A DNA stretch of 64,000 nucleotides from JAVBQL01 sp031549085 (GTDB taxonomy: Bacteria > Spirochaetota > GWE2-31-10 > MWDO01). Below, piece after piece: positions 24,438 through 33,462 of this stretch; position 1 is the first letter of the stretch; each line of letters opens with the position of its first letter. The DNA lies in NCBI GenBank assembly GCA_031549085.1, contig JAVBQL010000001.1:1-64000 (forward strand), in the 5' to 3' direction. Below the pieces are notes generated by a model. It saw nothing but the letters and a program-made list of their open reading frames with translations. It did not search any database and was not told the DNA's origin. The position numbers and the translations under genes are program-made.

Positions 24438-24989
24438 ATGGCTGATTTAGAAAGAAAACCGTTCAAAGATTGGTGGCTTTTGATGGTTAGTGGGATTTTA
24501 CTTTTAATTTTAGGATTTTTCACTCTATTTACACCAGAAACTTTGAGTTTTTTGGCAATGCTCTACTCCATAATAGTAATTATTTCCGGAATATTCTCAA
24601 TATATCTCTTTTTTAGAAATTCTCTCTACCAAGATAGATTCTGGTTTCTAATTAATGGTATAATTGATATTCTTTTTGGTATACTTATATTTTTATTACC
24701 AGGTGCATTTGTTATAGCATTAGCTCTTGTAGTTGCTATTTGGGTAATGGTGAGAGGTATAATGATTTTTGCAGATTCATTCAGACAATTAAGCTTAAAA
24801 ATTAAAGGTTGGTGGGGAGATCTTATATTTGGAATTCTTCTAATTTTATTTGGAATATTCCTGCTTTGCAACCTAGGACTCACAATCTTAACTATGAATA
24901 TTCTACTTGGAATTACAGTAATTGTATTTGCAATATCTCTTATTTCTCTATCACTTAGATTAAAGGCAGCTAATAAATTATTAGATTAA
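24438..24989 (+). CDS. HdeD-family (DUF308) membrane protein
   Basis: This 183-residue protein with six predicted membrane helices is close to the usual length of HdeD-like proteins. DUF308 repeats are visible as paired blocks: LMVSGILLLILGFFTLF, FWFLINGIIDILFGILIF and LIFGILLILFGIFLL. AAGGAG precedes the ATG. It is a paralogue of the preceding gene and is followed 17 bases later by rsmI. Acid or envelope stress is the usual association, but there is no direct evidence here. Confidence 0.75.
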   Translation: MADLERKPFKDWWLLMVSGILLLILGFFTLFTPETLSFLAMLYSIIVIISGIFSIYLFFRNSLYQDRFWFLINGIIDILFGILIFLLPGAFVIALALVVAIWVMVRGIMIFADSFRQLSLKIKGWWGDLIFGILLILFGIFLLCNLGLTILTMNILLGITVIVFAISLISLSLRLKAANKLLD

Positions 24990-25006
24990 TAAATAGATTT
25001 TAAAAT

Positions 25007-25693
25007 ATGGAAGAGATCATTAAATCTACATTATATGTTGTTGCAACACCTATTGGAAACTTGGAAGATATAAGTTTGCGAGCATTGAACATTCTAAAAA
25101 ATGTAGATATAATAGCTTGTGAGGATACAAGACACTCACTAAAGTTACTAAACCATTATGGCATCAAAAAGAGGCTTATCTCATATCATAGTTATAATGA
25201 GAGAGCCTCTTCTAATGGTATCATAATGCTTCTTCAAAGTGGTAATTCCGTTGCACTTATAAGTGATGGAGGCACTCCATGTATATCAGATCCAGGATAT
25301 CTATTGGTAAATGAGTGCAGAAAAAATAATATCAATGTTGTCTCCATACCAGGAGCCGCAGCTTTTTTGGCCCTTCTCTCTCAGAGCGGATTTAGAACAG
25401 ATAAATTTTTTTTTGCAGGTTTTTTATCACCTAAAGAGGGAAGAAGAAAAAAAGAGCTCTTAAGTTTGAAAGACATTGAAGGAACAATAATTTTGTATGA
25501 GAGTCCTCATAGAATTGTTAAACTGCTCTCAAATATCTTTGAAATTTTTGAAAAAAAAGATATAATTCTTGGTAAAGAATTGACAAAAATTAACGAAACT
25601 ATATTTAGTGGCAATGCTGATGAAATAAAAAAAACTATAGAAAAAGAGAGTAAAATTTTTGGTGAATTTTCATTATTGATTGCAAACTACTGA
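25007..25693 (+). CDS. rsmI: 16S rRNA 2'-O-ribose C1402 methyltransferase RsmI
   Basis: This 228-residue protein of the tetrapyrrole/corrin methylase fold methylates the 2'-OH of C1402 in 16S rRNA using S-adenosylmethionine. Signature blocks are VVATPIGNLEDISLRAL near the N-terminus, IACEDTRHS, ALISDGGTPCISDPGYLLV and the IPGAAAFLALLSQSG loop. ILYESPHRIVKLL and GKELTKINETIFSG follow. It is slightly shorter than the E. coli protein (286) because the C-terminal extension is absent. It follows the HdeD-like gene closely and may share its transcript; the flgM gene behind it has its own promoter. Confidence 0.92.
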   Translation: MEEIIKSTLYVVATPIGNLEDISLRALNILKNVDIIACEDTRHSLKLLNHYGIKKRLISYHSYNERASSNGIIMLLQSGNSVALISDGGTPCISDPGYLLVNECRKNNINVVSIPGAAAFLALLSQSGFRTDKFFFAGFLSPKEGRRKKELLSLKDIEGTIILYESPHRIVKLLSNIFEIFEKKDIILGKELTKINETIFSGNADEIKKTIEKESKIFGEFSLLIANY

Positions 25694-25713
25694 ATATTGT
25701 AGTATAATAAATA

Positions 25714-25740
25714 TTAAGTTATTATACGCTATGACGATAA
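25714..25740 (+). promoter_or_regulatory. Sigma-28 (FliA)-type promoter of flgM
   Basis: TTAA (25714-25717), 15 bases, then GACGATAA (25733-25740), against the consensus TAAA-N15-GCCGATAA. It ends 22 bases before the flgM start. FlgM is a known late-class flagellar gene, so motif and gene agree. Confidence 0.75.
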
Positions 25741-25762
25741 TTAAATTAGCGAGGTGTTTTCT

Positions 25763-26044
25763 ATGAGTATAGACAAAATAAATTCAGTTAATAATAACAA
25801 CGATTATGTGAAGGTTAATAAGAAAGAAAATACTAATAATGGAAATCCTATAGATAAGGTTGATATTTCTAGTGCAGCTCTTGATAAAATTGAACTTGAT
25901 AGAATAACAGAGATTGTTAAAAGTGCTCCAGATGTGAGAGCTGATAAAGTTGCAGAGATGAAAAAGAAGTTGGAAGATCCAAATTATGTAAATGATAGAG
26001 TATCTGCCACAGCAGATAAAATAATGGACTTTTTTAATATATAA
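25763..26044 (+). CDS. flgM: Anti-sigma-28 factor FlgM
   Basis: This 93-residue protein starts at the ATG at 25763 with GAGGTG upstream; an in-frame GTG three codons earlier overlaps that site. The N-terminal half is disordered and polar. The C-terminal half has the FlgM pattern VDISSAALDKIE ... IVKSAPDVRADKVAEMKKKLEDPNYVNDR followed by ADKIMDF, matching spirochaete FlgM proteins. It binds sigma-28 and delays late flagellar genes until the hook is finished. It is transcribed from a sigma-28 promoter (negative feedback) and ends at a strong terminator. Confidence 0.88.
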   Translation: MSIDKINSVNNNNDYVKVNKKENTNNGNPIDKVDISSAALDKIELDRITEIVKSAPDVRADKVAEMKKKLEDPNYVNDRVSATADKIMDFFNI

Positions 26045-26062
26045 TATTAAAAATATAGTATA

Positions 26063-26100
26063 AAGCGGAGTTTCTAAGCTACTAGACTCCGCTTTTATTT
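26063..26100 (+). terminator. Intrinsic terminator of flgM
   Basis: AAGCGGAGT (26063-26071) pairs exactly with ACTCCGCTT (26086-26094), followed by TTATTTT. GC-rich stem, 14-base loop. Confidence 0.85.
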
Positions 26101-26139
26101 TAAGAACTATTTTTATTGAAAGCTTTTTAGGGAGATAAT

Positions 26140-27294
26140 ATGAAGCAGTTTGATTTTTTTATGCCTATGCATTTAAAGTTTGGTGAGGATATTGTTAACA
26201 AGATAGGTACTATTGCAAGTTCATATGGAGATAAAGCTTTAATAATTGTAGATTCAAAATTGAAGAATACTGCACAAATGCAGGCTCTTGTTGATATATT
26301 GGATAAAAGTGACTGCAAAGCTATAGTATTTGAGGGAGTAATCTCAAACGCTGATACAAAAACTGTTGCTCTTGGAGCAGAGCTTGCAAAATCTTCATAC
26401 TCAAATGTTGTGATTGGCTTTGGAGGTATAAGAACAATGTCTATTGCTAAGGCAATAGCAATGCTTGCAACAAACAGTGGAATAATAGAAGATTATATTG
26501 ATGGAAAAAAGCAGGAAAAAGAGTCTCTTCCATATATAGAGCTTCCCTCTGTTCCATGTGACCCTTTGATGTTTAGAGATGAGTTTCTAATAACAGATGC
26601 AAGAAAAAATATTCCTCATGTAATAACTCTAAAACCGGGCTCTACAAAATATGTTATTTTTGATTCGAACTTCATCTCTTCTTTGCCTCATAGATATATT
26701 GTAAGTACAATTGTTAGTCTATTTGCAAATAGTTTTGATGGATATGTCTCTAAAAAATCAAGTTACTTTGTAGATTTTATGTTTTTAAAAGGCTTTGAAT
26801 TTTTCAATAAAAGAATATCAACATTAACAGAGGAGAATGCCCCTGATAAAGAGAGCCAAAATGATTTTTATCTATCAGGCCTATTTGCAAGCATTGGTCT
26901 AAGTGTAACTGGCGGAGGAATTATTAGTGTCCTAAGCTATGTGATAAACTCAAAGTATAAAATTCCAAAATCATTTATAAATGCAATACTTCTTCCATAC
27001 GTTATGGAGTTTGTTGTTCCTGCAGTGCCAGAAAAATTCACAAAAATATATGAGGCTCTTGGAGGCAACCCAGCAAATATGGAAACAGCTGATATTGCCT
27101 TAAAAACCATAGAAATTATAAGAAAAATTCTTGTATCATTAAAATTACCTCTAAAACTATCCAATTTTAACTTAATAAAACAAAATGAGCTTGCGAGTAT
27201 AGCTGATATAGCAAAAAAATTTGAAGTTATAAACTTAACTCCTAGAATATGTACATCTGATGATCTTTATAGTATTTTAGAGAAGGCATTTTGA
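26140..27294 (+). CDS. Iron-alcohol-dehydrogenase-fold protein lacking catalytic metal ligands
   Basis: This 384-residue protein has the full length and order of group III iron-dependent alcohol dehydrogenases, from FFMPMHLKFGEDIVNKIG through IPKSFINAILLPYVMEF. The active residues are missing, though. In my hand alignment to the 1,3-propanediol dehydrogenase type, the four metal ligands Asp, His, His, His fall on Ser, Asn, Tyr and Lys. The GGGS(x2)D nucleotide motif reads GGIRTMS. The early part (ALIIVDSKLKNT, VFEGVISNADTKTV) is normal. I infer a non-dehydrogenase pseudoenzyme. It lies between flgM and a FlhG-like gene, so a link to motility is possible but unproven. Confidence 0.8.
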   Translation: MKQFDFFMPMHLKFGEDIVNKIGTIASSYGDKALIIVDSKLKNTAQMQALVDILDKSDCKAIVFEGVISNADTKTVALGAELAKSSYSNVVIGFGGIRTMSIAKAIAMLATNSGIIEDYIDGKKQEKESLPYIELPSVPCDPLMFRDEFLITDARKNIPHVITLKPGSTKYVIFDSNFISSLPHRYIVSTIVSLFANSFDGYVSKKSSYFVDFMFLKGFEFFNKRISTLTEENAPDKESQNDFYLSGLFASIGLSVTGGGIISVLSYVINSKYKIPKSFINAILLPYVMEFVVPAVPEKFTKIYEALGGNPANMETADIALKTIEIIRKILVSLKLPLKLSNFNLIKQNELASIADIAKKFEVINLTPRICTSDDLYSILEKAF

Positions 27295-27333
27295 AATATT
27301 ATAAAATTGTTTTATATTTAAAGAAGGGTTTGT

Positions 27334-28332
27334 ATGGCTAAGATATTACCTATTGCTTCTGGCAAAGGAGGAGTGGGAAAAACTTTTTTTTCGGCTAATC
27401 TTGGAATAATTCTATCTCGAATGGGACAAAAAGTTGTTCTTGTTGATCTAGATTTAGGTGGAAGCAATCTTCATACAACACTTGGCATAAAAAATGATAT
27501 ATTGGGACTTGGTCACTACATAAACGACAAAAATCTAGATTTCAAAAATATAATACATGCTACAGAGTATCCAAATCTTAAGTTTGTACCCGGGGATGCA
27601 CTATATTTGGGAACAGCAAACCTTCAGCATTTACGAAAAAAGAAGCTTATGTCTGAAATTACAAAAATTGAAGCAGATTGGGTAATTTTGGATCTAGGGG
27701 CTGGAACAACAAACAATACATTAGACTTTTTTCTTCTCTCAAATTGTGGACTTCTTATAACAAACAGTGAAATTACCTCTATTCTAAATCTCTATTCGTT
27801 TGTGAAAAATGCTTTCTATCGATATATACTTTTAAAATATGATAAAAAAGATAAAGTAAAAGAGGAGCTTATAAATGCTTCAAGACTTAGATTGGAAAAA
27901 GAAGATTTACGCTTAGCTGAATTCTTAAGACTCTTAAAAAAAGATTATCCAGAAGCAGAGAAAACTCTAAATAATATAATAGACAATTTCTTCCCTAAAA
28001 TCATACTTAACAGAGGGAGAGGAACAACAGACATAAAGCTTGGAGAAAACCTACGCTCTATCATTCATAAAAATCTCGGTATAGATGTTGAATATATTGG
28101 TTTTTTACCTGAGGAGCCTTTGGCCAGTGAATCTATAATAAACAGAAGACCAATTAGCATTACTAATAAAGATTCAAAGTGGGTAGAAGGTGTTAGAAAA
28201 ATCGCTGGAAGATTATTAGAGTTTAATGATTATCCTCGTACAATATTTGAGTTTGATGTAGATTCACTTGATGTTGTATATAGTGATCTTGAATCTTCAG
28301 AAATAGAGAAAAAACAGATCAATTTACACTAG
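27334..28332 (+). CDS. FlhG/MinD-like P-loop ATPase
   Basis: This 332-residue protein has the deviant Walker A motif SGKGGVGKT (residues 9-17) of the ParA/MinD group, then VVLVDLDLGGSNLHTTLG and WVILDLGAGTTNNTLDFF (switch II). Late in the chain comes EYIGFLPEEPLASESIINRRP. AGAAGGG precedes the start. Related ATPases (FlhG/YlxH) set flagellar number and place. Location near flgM and chemoreceptors favours that over chromosome partitioning, as there is no ParB partner. Its central region (about 170-235, charged) is longer than in MinD. FlhF is not adjacent, so the exact role is open. Confidence 0.75.
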   Translation: MAKILPIASGKGGVGKTFFSANLGIILSRMGQKVVLVDLDLGGSNLHTTLGIKNDILGLGHYINDKNLDFKNIIHATEYPNLKFVPGDALYLGTANLQHLRKKKLMSEITKIEADWVILDLGAGTTNNTLDFFLLSNCGLLITNSEITSILNLYSFVKNAFYRYILLKYDKKDKVKEELINASRLRLEKEDLRLAEFLRLLKKDYPEAEKTLNNIIDNFFPKIILNRGRGTTDIKLGENLRSIIHKNLGIDVEYIGFLPEEPLASESIINRRPISITNKDSKWVEGVRKIAGRLLEFNDYPRTIFEFDVDSLDVVYSDLESSEIEKKQINLH

Positions 28333-28354
28333 CTTTTTTTAAAAAAACAATCTG

Positions 28355-29167
28355 CTATCTTTTAAAATTAGGTATTCTTAATATACTAATAAAAAAGATT
28401 ATATAAGAGTGCAAAGACTTTGCAATAGCTCTATAGCTCTTTCCTTCAAGATATTTATTATCAATAAAGTCATTTTTATAAATATCATCAGGGTTTAATA
28501 TATTTGGCTTATTGGTCTCCACATTATCGATAATTTTTAATACGAATTCATTAAACTCATTCAAAAACTCACCTAATTTTACCAGTAAATATTGTCTCTG
28601 CTGTTTAATTCTCTCTTTATAAGCATCATACTGCTCTTTTTTATGCATAATTGAGGTTAACATTTTGTAGTCATCAACATAACTACTAAAAAGATGTTTA
28701 ACTATATCAAATTTATTAAATACTATATCTCTATCTTTTCCAAAGTTAAAATCCATCTTAAGATATGCTTGAGAGATAGGAGGAAGATATACAGACTCCA
28801 TAAAAATAAAGTAGGAATATACCTCATTTATCTCATTATCTCTTTTATTTCCTGGTATCTCAATATATTCTATTACAAAATTTCCCTTGTCATCTTTTAA
28901 GTACTCTTCTGTGTCATCATCAAGAGATTCTATATGTTCAATATCATTAGAACTATTTGGTTTGCTTATTTTTATATTTAGTTCGGCAAGTCTTGCAGGA
29001 TCTATCTCTTTTCCTGATGATATATCTTTTAGAAGCCTCTCTATCTTAGCTAAATAGGATACAAGTCTCTTTTTTTGCTCCTGACTTGTTGAAACTTTAT
29101 AAGTTGTCGTCATGCGATCCTTCAAGGCTAAAATCTTTTGATAGTCCTCTTTACTGATCTTTAACAT
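28355..29167 (-). CDS. Unknown 270-residue helical protein, possibly flagella-linked
   Basis: A strong GGAGAGGGG site precedes the ATG. The chain is mostly helical and charged: an N-terminal SKEDYQKILALKDRM segment, an acidic linker (DDDTEEYLKDD), a central helical core and a C-terminal part ending IAKSLHSYIIFFISILRI. No signal peptide and no known domain that I recognise. It converges with the FlhG-like gene. A sigma-28-like sequence lies about 60 bases upstream, hinting that it belongs to the motility regulon. Function unknown. Confidence 0.7.
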   Translation of the reverse strand: MLKISKEDYQKILALKDRMTTTYKVSTSQEQKKRLVSYLAKIERLLKDISSGKEIDPARLAELNIKISKPNSSNDIEHIESLDDDTEEYLKDDKGNFVIEYIEIPGNKRDNEINEVYSYFIFMESVYLPPISQAYLKMDFNFGKDRDIVFNKFDIVKHLFSSYVDDYKMLTSIMHKKEQYDAYKERIKQQRQYLLVKLGEFLNEFNEFVLKIIDNVETNKPNILNPDDIYKNDFIDNKYLEGKSYRAIAKSLHSYIIFFISILRIPNFKR

Positions 29168-29227
29168 CTTTTCCCCTCTCCTGCTAAAATGTATAAAAAG
29201 CTTTTTTTCAAAATGCAGTCATATCGA

Positions 29228-29255
29228 TAATCGACACTTTTTTTTATATAGTTTA
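29228..29255 (-). promoter_or_regulatory. Possible sigma-28-type promoter
   Basis: Read on the minus strand: TAAA (29255-29252), 16 bases, then GTCGATTA (29235-29228). Six of eight bases match GCCGATAA and the spacing is one longer than ideal. It lies 61 bases upstream of the gene ending at 28355. Confidence 0.4.
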
Positions 29256-29339
29256 AACCTTTTGTAATTATAACACCTATTATTTTATAACTTAAAATAA
29301 ATTTTATCAAATAAAATAATAGAAAGAAACATATATTTT

Positions 29340-32162
29340 TTATTTTACATACTTTATGATTCCAATCTTTAACTCTTTAAAAGATGGAATATCCTCTATT
29401 TTTGATATATCAATAACATCACTAATATCATACTCTCTCTTTATCTTATCAATAATTGCCTTTTCTATAATTTGCATATCATCTTTGGAAATGGCCTGAT
29501 CTATATAATTATCTGAAAAATAGAGGTCATCAATTGTGTGGATATCATTTTTGTATCTAAAAAATATAAACGTAGATTCTGTTGTCGCTTTCAAAACTGT
29601 AACAATCGGTTTGTTATAAGAGATCGTCTCCATCTTGATTGTATCTTCAGAAATTCCATACCTCTTAACAAAATCTCTTATAACAAGATTTTGTTTTATT
29701 AGAAGAGAGTCAAGCTTAAGCTGCAATGTCTCTGGGTTTCTAATAGATAAAAACTCTCTATAGTTTCTGATGTTATATATCAATCCCTGTTTTTGATCAG
29801 GAGAAAAACAGTCCTTGTCATAATCAATAACCCAATCAATAAAGCTAAAGCCAAACAGACTTGCAATATCTTTATTATTTAAATCAAACTCTTCAAGTAT
29901 ATTTGTCCCCTTCTCTATTCTTCTGTCAGGGAAAAAGTTAAATATTTTAAGTTTCTTGCCACTTATTTTGTTTAATTTCATATTTCTATTATTCAAAACA
30001 AATATATCCTGCGGAATATCGAAATTAACTAAAATTTCGGCTCTCTTTATATTTATATTTTCATCTAATATATCAGTTGATATCAAAATATCAAATACCC
30101 CTATATTAAAATTCTCTATAATATCAAAATAGTTAATCCCCTCATCAGATATAGCTGCCAAAATCCCTTCAAATTCTCTTCCAAGATAGAGTTGCTCTGT
30201 ATCATCAAGCCCCTCTACAGTATACTCCTTTGAAAAGAGTAACTTAGTTTTTACCAATCCATAATCTCTCAATCTCTTATATATGTATAGTGCACTCTCT
30301 TTTGACTCCGTAAATATTATTGTAGGTTTGTTGTTTTCAGATTTTATTATCTTAAGCAGATTTGTAATTTTATCATCTCTATTTTCAAGATATTTTACAG
30401 CACCTATTGAAGCCAGCTGAGACTCTATATTTTTTATGTCGCTCTCTATTCTCTCTAATATTTCAGTTTTACTCTCTTTTTCAATATTTCTCTTTATATT
30501 AGAGATCTGTTCATTGCTTATATATTTGGAAGGGGCACTCTCCCCCTCCACTATTTTTTTAACTTCTCTATTTTTTTCTAGAAGTTTTTCTAAAGTAATT
30601 TTATACGCAAAAATAGAACTCTCCAATTTTTTATAGAGCTGCCACTTGATTTCAAAAATAACAATATCACTCTTTTCGACCTCCCATAATAGTGCATATT
30701 GAAAATTGAGAGCCGTTATAAAAGTAGCCAGCTTATCATATATTTTTACATAAATTTCATGATCATATGCATATTTAACCTGTGCTATAGTAATATCATC
30801 TCTAACCACTGGGACATAATCTGTAGTATAATTAGCCAAATCAGAAATTCTAATATTTATACAAAAATAGCTTAATAACTCTCTATATTTATCTATGAAA
30901 TCAGGAGTAATTTCATTATTTTTTATGGACTTCTCTAATGACTCTATTTTAGTAAAGACGTCTTTCTCTAAATAGCCTTTAGAAGAATCATCTTTTATCT
31001 TATATTTTAAAATATAGAAAAAATCAGAGAGAGAAGACCTTATTGGTTCTGTTGTAAGAAATAATAGTTTTGCGCTCTTATTTATCTCGACCAACTTTTT
31101 AAAATTAAGTTCTCTATTGCTTATTGGCACAGGACCTTTAAAAAGAGAGGCATCCTCTACAATTATAAGATTAAAATCTGTATAGTTTAAATAGTTGAAT
31201 GAAAATGAATCTATCTCTGTTCTTGAAAGGAAAGTCAAGTCTGTATTTCTTATTCCATTTCTTAAAAATGAGTCATCCCACTTCTCTATAAAAGATGGGG
31301 AGTGTATAATCATTATTTTGTAGTCCTGTTCAAGAAAATATTTTGCAATCATTGTAGAAATTTCTGTCTTTCCAATTCCGCTTGTATTAAGCAAAAATGC
31401 TATTCCATACTGATTAAGCATTCCGATTGCATTATAATAGCTCATATATTTAAATTCACTTACAATCGAAAGATCTGAAATAACATTTTTAACCAGATAA
31501 TCTTTTTTTAGCATAGAGACCATTTTTACCATAAAATCCCTTGCCTTAAGCAGAAACATCTCTTGTTTTGATGTCTCCTCCAATATTGTTATTGCGTTCT
31601 CTCCCAAGAGCTTATTTGATGATCTCTCCCATAATTTTTCCCACCACTCTTCAAATACAATTAGATTTTCTTTATTATCATAAATACCAACAGAGAGTTC
31701 AACCTCATCCTCCTTTGGAATATCACTTAAATTGCTGGAGCCTATTATTATGTATGGTTTGTGATTATCTATATCAAAAATGAACATTTTTAAGTTCATT
31801 TTTTTATCTAAGAAAAATTTTAGAGTGAATATTTGTTTAACATATAGCTGATTAATAAAAATATAGTCATCATGATCAAGCAGTATGGCATCATTAGTAA
31901 ATTCTCTAAAAAACTCTCTGGCAGACATATCATTTTTTACTACCATCAGTACAGAAAAGCTTTTTAATAAATTTTTTGCCTCAAGTTTTTTTAGGTGTGA
32001 TGATATCTTTTTAAACTTATGAAAAAAATTGAATTCTGTAAGGATAAATATTGAGACAGGGGAGTTGCTCTCAAGTGCCAAATTGATTTGCTCAATAAAA
32101 ATATCAATAACACTCTTCTCTTTCTCTAAAAATTTTGCATTATTATCAATAAACTCATTCAT
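29340..32162 (-). CDS. Phospholipase-D-like/superfamily-2 helicase fusion with degenerate motifs
   Basis: The ATG at 32162 has AAGGA ten bases upstream, giving 941 residues; an in-frame start 15 codons earlier has none. Residues about 20-160 are a PLD-like domain: the HxK(x4)D motif reads N123-L-K125...D130 (His replaced by Asn), followed by IIIGSSNLS. Then comes a helicase core with Walker A SGIGKT (261-266), a poor Walker B IIVEDAS instead of DEAH, FLTTEPIRSSL, and a second RecA lobe (TIIFTESKESALYIYKRL ... VFDILISTDIL). The usual QxxGRxxR motif VI is absent. It could be a DNA-repair or defence-type ATPase that uses its PLD part only to bind DNA. It follows the M20 peptidase gene on the same strand. 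Confidence 0.75.
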   Translation of the reverse strand: MNEFIDNNAKFLEKEKSVIDIFIEQINLALESNSPVSIFILTEFNFFHKFKKISSHLKKLEAKNLLKSFSVLMVVKNDMSAREFFREFTNDAILLDHDDYIFINQLYVKQIFTLKFFLDKKMNLKMFIFDIDNHKPYIIIGSSNLSDIPKEDEVELSVGIYDNKENLIVFEEWWEKLWERSSNKLLGENAITILEETSKQEMFLLKARDFMVKMVSMLKKDYLVKNVISDLSIVSEFKYMSYYNAIGMLNQYGIAFLLNTSGIGKTEISTMIAKYFLEQDYKIMIIHSPSFIEKWDDSFLRNGIRNTDLTFLSRTEIDSFSFNYLNYTDFNLIIVEDASLFKGPVPISNRELNFKKLVEINKSAKLLFLTTEPIRSSLSDFFYILKYKIKDDSSKGYLEKDVFTKIESLEKSIKNNEITPDFIDKYRELLSYFCINIRISDLANYTTDYVPVVRDDITIAQVKYAYDHEIYVKIYDKLATFITALNFQYALLWEVEKSDIVIFEIKWQLYKKLESSIFAYKITLEKLLEKNREVKKIVEGESAPSKYISNEQISNIKRNIEKESKTEILERIESDIKNIESQLASIGAVKYLENRDDKITNLLKIIKSENNKPTIIFTESKESALYIYKRLRDYGLVKTKLLFSKEYTVEGLDDTEQLYLGREFEGILAAISDEGINYFDIIENFNIGVFDILISTDILDENINIKRAEILVNFDIPQDIFVLNNRNMKLNKISGKKLKIFNFFPDRRIEKGTNILEEFDLNNKDIASLFGFSFIDWVIDYDKDCFSPDQKQGLIYNIRNYREFLSIRNPETLQLKLDSLLIKQNLVIRDFVKRYGISEDTIKMETISYNKPIVTVLKATTESTFIFFRYKNDIHTIDDLYFSDNYIDQAISKDDMQIIEKAIIDKIKREYDISDVIDISKIEDIPSFKELKIGIIKYVK

Positions 32163-32235
32163 TACTAATTTTTCCTTAATAGATTTATTTATTATGCTAG
32201 TCAACAAGCTTTACTTATTACATAAGTAACAAGTT

Positions 32236-33462
32236 CTACTTATTATCGAGCATCATAACTGCAAAAACTTTTGCATCATTTAATGTGTTGGTTATGCTTG
32301 AATACTCATTTGGAGAGTGCATTGTATTATCAACTGTAGACCAGAGGGATACCGGAATCCTCTTCTGTCTAAAAAATGCAGCAACAGTCCCTCCACCTAT
32401 ACCAATAAACTTTGCCTCTTTTCCAGTTACAGTTTTTATTGAGTCTTTCAATAAAACAACGACTCTCTCTGTTGTTTTTGTAGGCGGTGGAGCCTGCAGC
32501 TCTTGATCTATTGAAGTTGTTATCTTTACTCCAAACCTCTTCTCTATTGAATCTTTTATTATATCAATCTCTTTAAACAGATCTTTCAAATCATAATCTG
32601 GAAGAACTCTACAATCCAAGCCTAATATCTCCTCTCCAGAGATGGTATTCATATTAGAGGTTATAGAACCTATCCTCTTTGTTGGTTCAAAAGTGGAGTA
32701 TGGGACATCAAAAAATGAATCTCTCTTATTAAACTTATCATAGAGAGAATCCAGTGCAACCGAAAGATATGCTGTCGCTCTAACAGCATTAATTCCATTA
32801 TCAGGTCTTGAACCATGGGACTGTTTTCCCATTACTTTAAAAGTCATCCAGAGTATAGATTTTTCAGCAACCTCTATATTTAACCCTTCAGGATCTCCAA
32901 CATCTGGTGTTATTATTAGATCATCTTTATTAAATGTATCAATTTTATGTTCAACAAGCCACTCAAGACCATATCCGCTTCCTGTCTCTTCAGCTGGAAC
33001 AAACATAAGCTTTACTGTATAGTATGGGGTAATATTGTTATCCAAAAAATATTTTGCAGCAATCAGTGAGCTTACTATCCCCTGCTGGTTATCCTCTGTG
33101 CCTCTACCATAGATCTTATCCCCTACAACAGTTGCCTCATAGGGAGGAGTTTTCCATAGTGATGCCTCTCCCGGAGGAACCACATCGAGATGGGTTATTA
33201 TCCATAAATTTTGTTTTATCTTACCATCTATTGTTGCAATAAGTGTTGGTCTAATTTTTGAAGAGACTCTTTCATCTGGAATGTCTATATTAGAAATAGA
33301 GCTAAATCCCCACCCTTTTATGAAGTTTTTAAGAGCATTATACTTCTCCATCTCACCATCTCCATCACTCTCTGGATTTATGGCAGCGTGCAAAGTAAGA
33401 AGTTTTTGCAGCTCTATTGTCAGTTCTCTCTGAGACTCTATATATTTATATAATTTTTCCAT
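32236..33462 (-). CDS. M20-family metallopeptidase (ArgE/DapE/dipeptidase type)
   Basis: This 408-residue protein is a two-domain zinc hydrolase. The expected ligands are visible in order: ITHLDVVPPGE (His, Asp), GRGTEDNQQG (bridging Asp), FVPAEETGSGYG (catalytic Glu and ligand Glu), TPDVGDPEG (ligand Asp) and TMHSPNEY (last His). A dimerisation domain with GKQSHGSRPDNGINAV lies between. It probably hydrolyses dipeptides or N-acylated amino acids in the cytosol; substrate cannot be read. GGAG lies 13 bases upstream of the start. An inverted repeat (GTAGTGT/ACACTAC, 33533-33560) lies in its leader. Confidence 0.88.
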   Translation of the reverse strand: MEKLYKYIESQRELTIELQKLLTLHAAINPESDGDGEMEKYNALKNFIKGWGFSSISNIDIPDERVSSKIRPTLIATIDGKIKQNLWIITHLDVVPPGEASLWKTPPYEATVVGDKIYGRGTEDNQQGIVSSLIAAKYFLDNNITPYYTVKLMFVPAEETGSGYGLEWLVEHKIDTFNKDDLIITPDVGDPEGLNIEVAEKSILWMTFKVMGKQSHGSRPDNGINAVRATAYLSVALDSLYDKFNKRDSFFDVPYSTFEPTKRIGSITSNMNTISGEEILGLDCRVLPDYDLKDLFKEIDIIKDSIEKRFGVKITTSIDQELQAPPPTKTTERVVVLLKDSIKTVTGKEAKFIGIGGGTVAAFFRQKRIPVSLWSTVDNTMHSPNEYSSITNTLNDAKVFAVMMLDNK

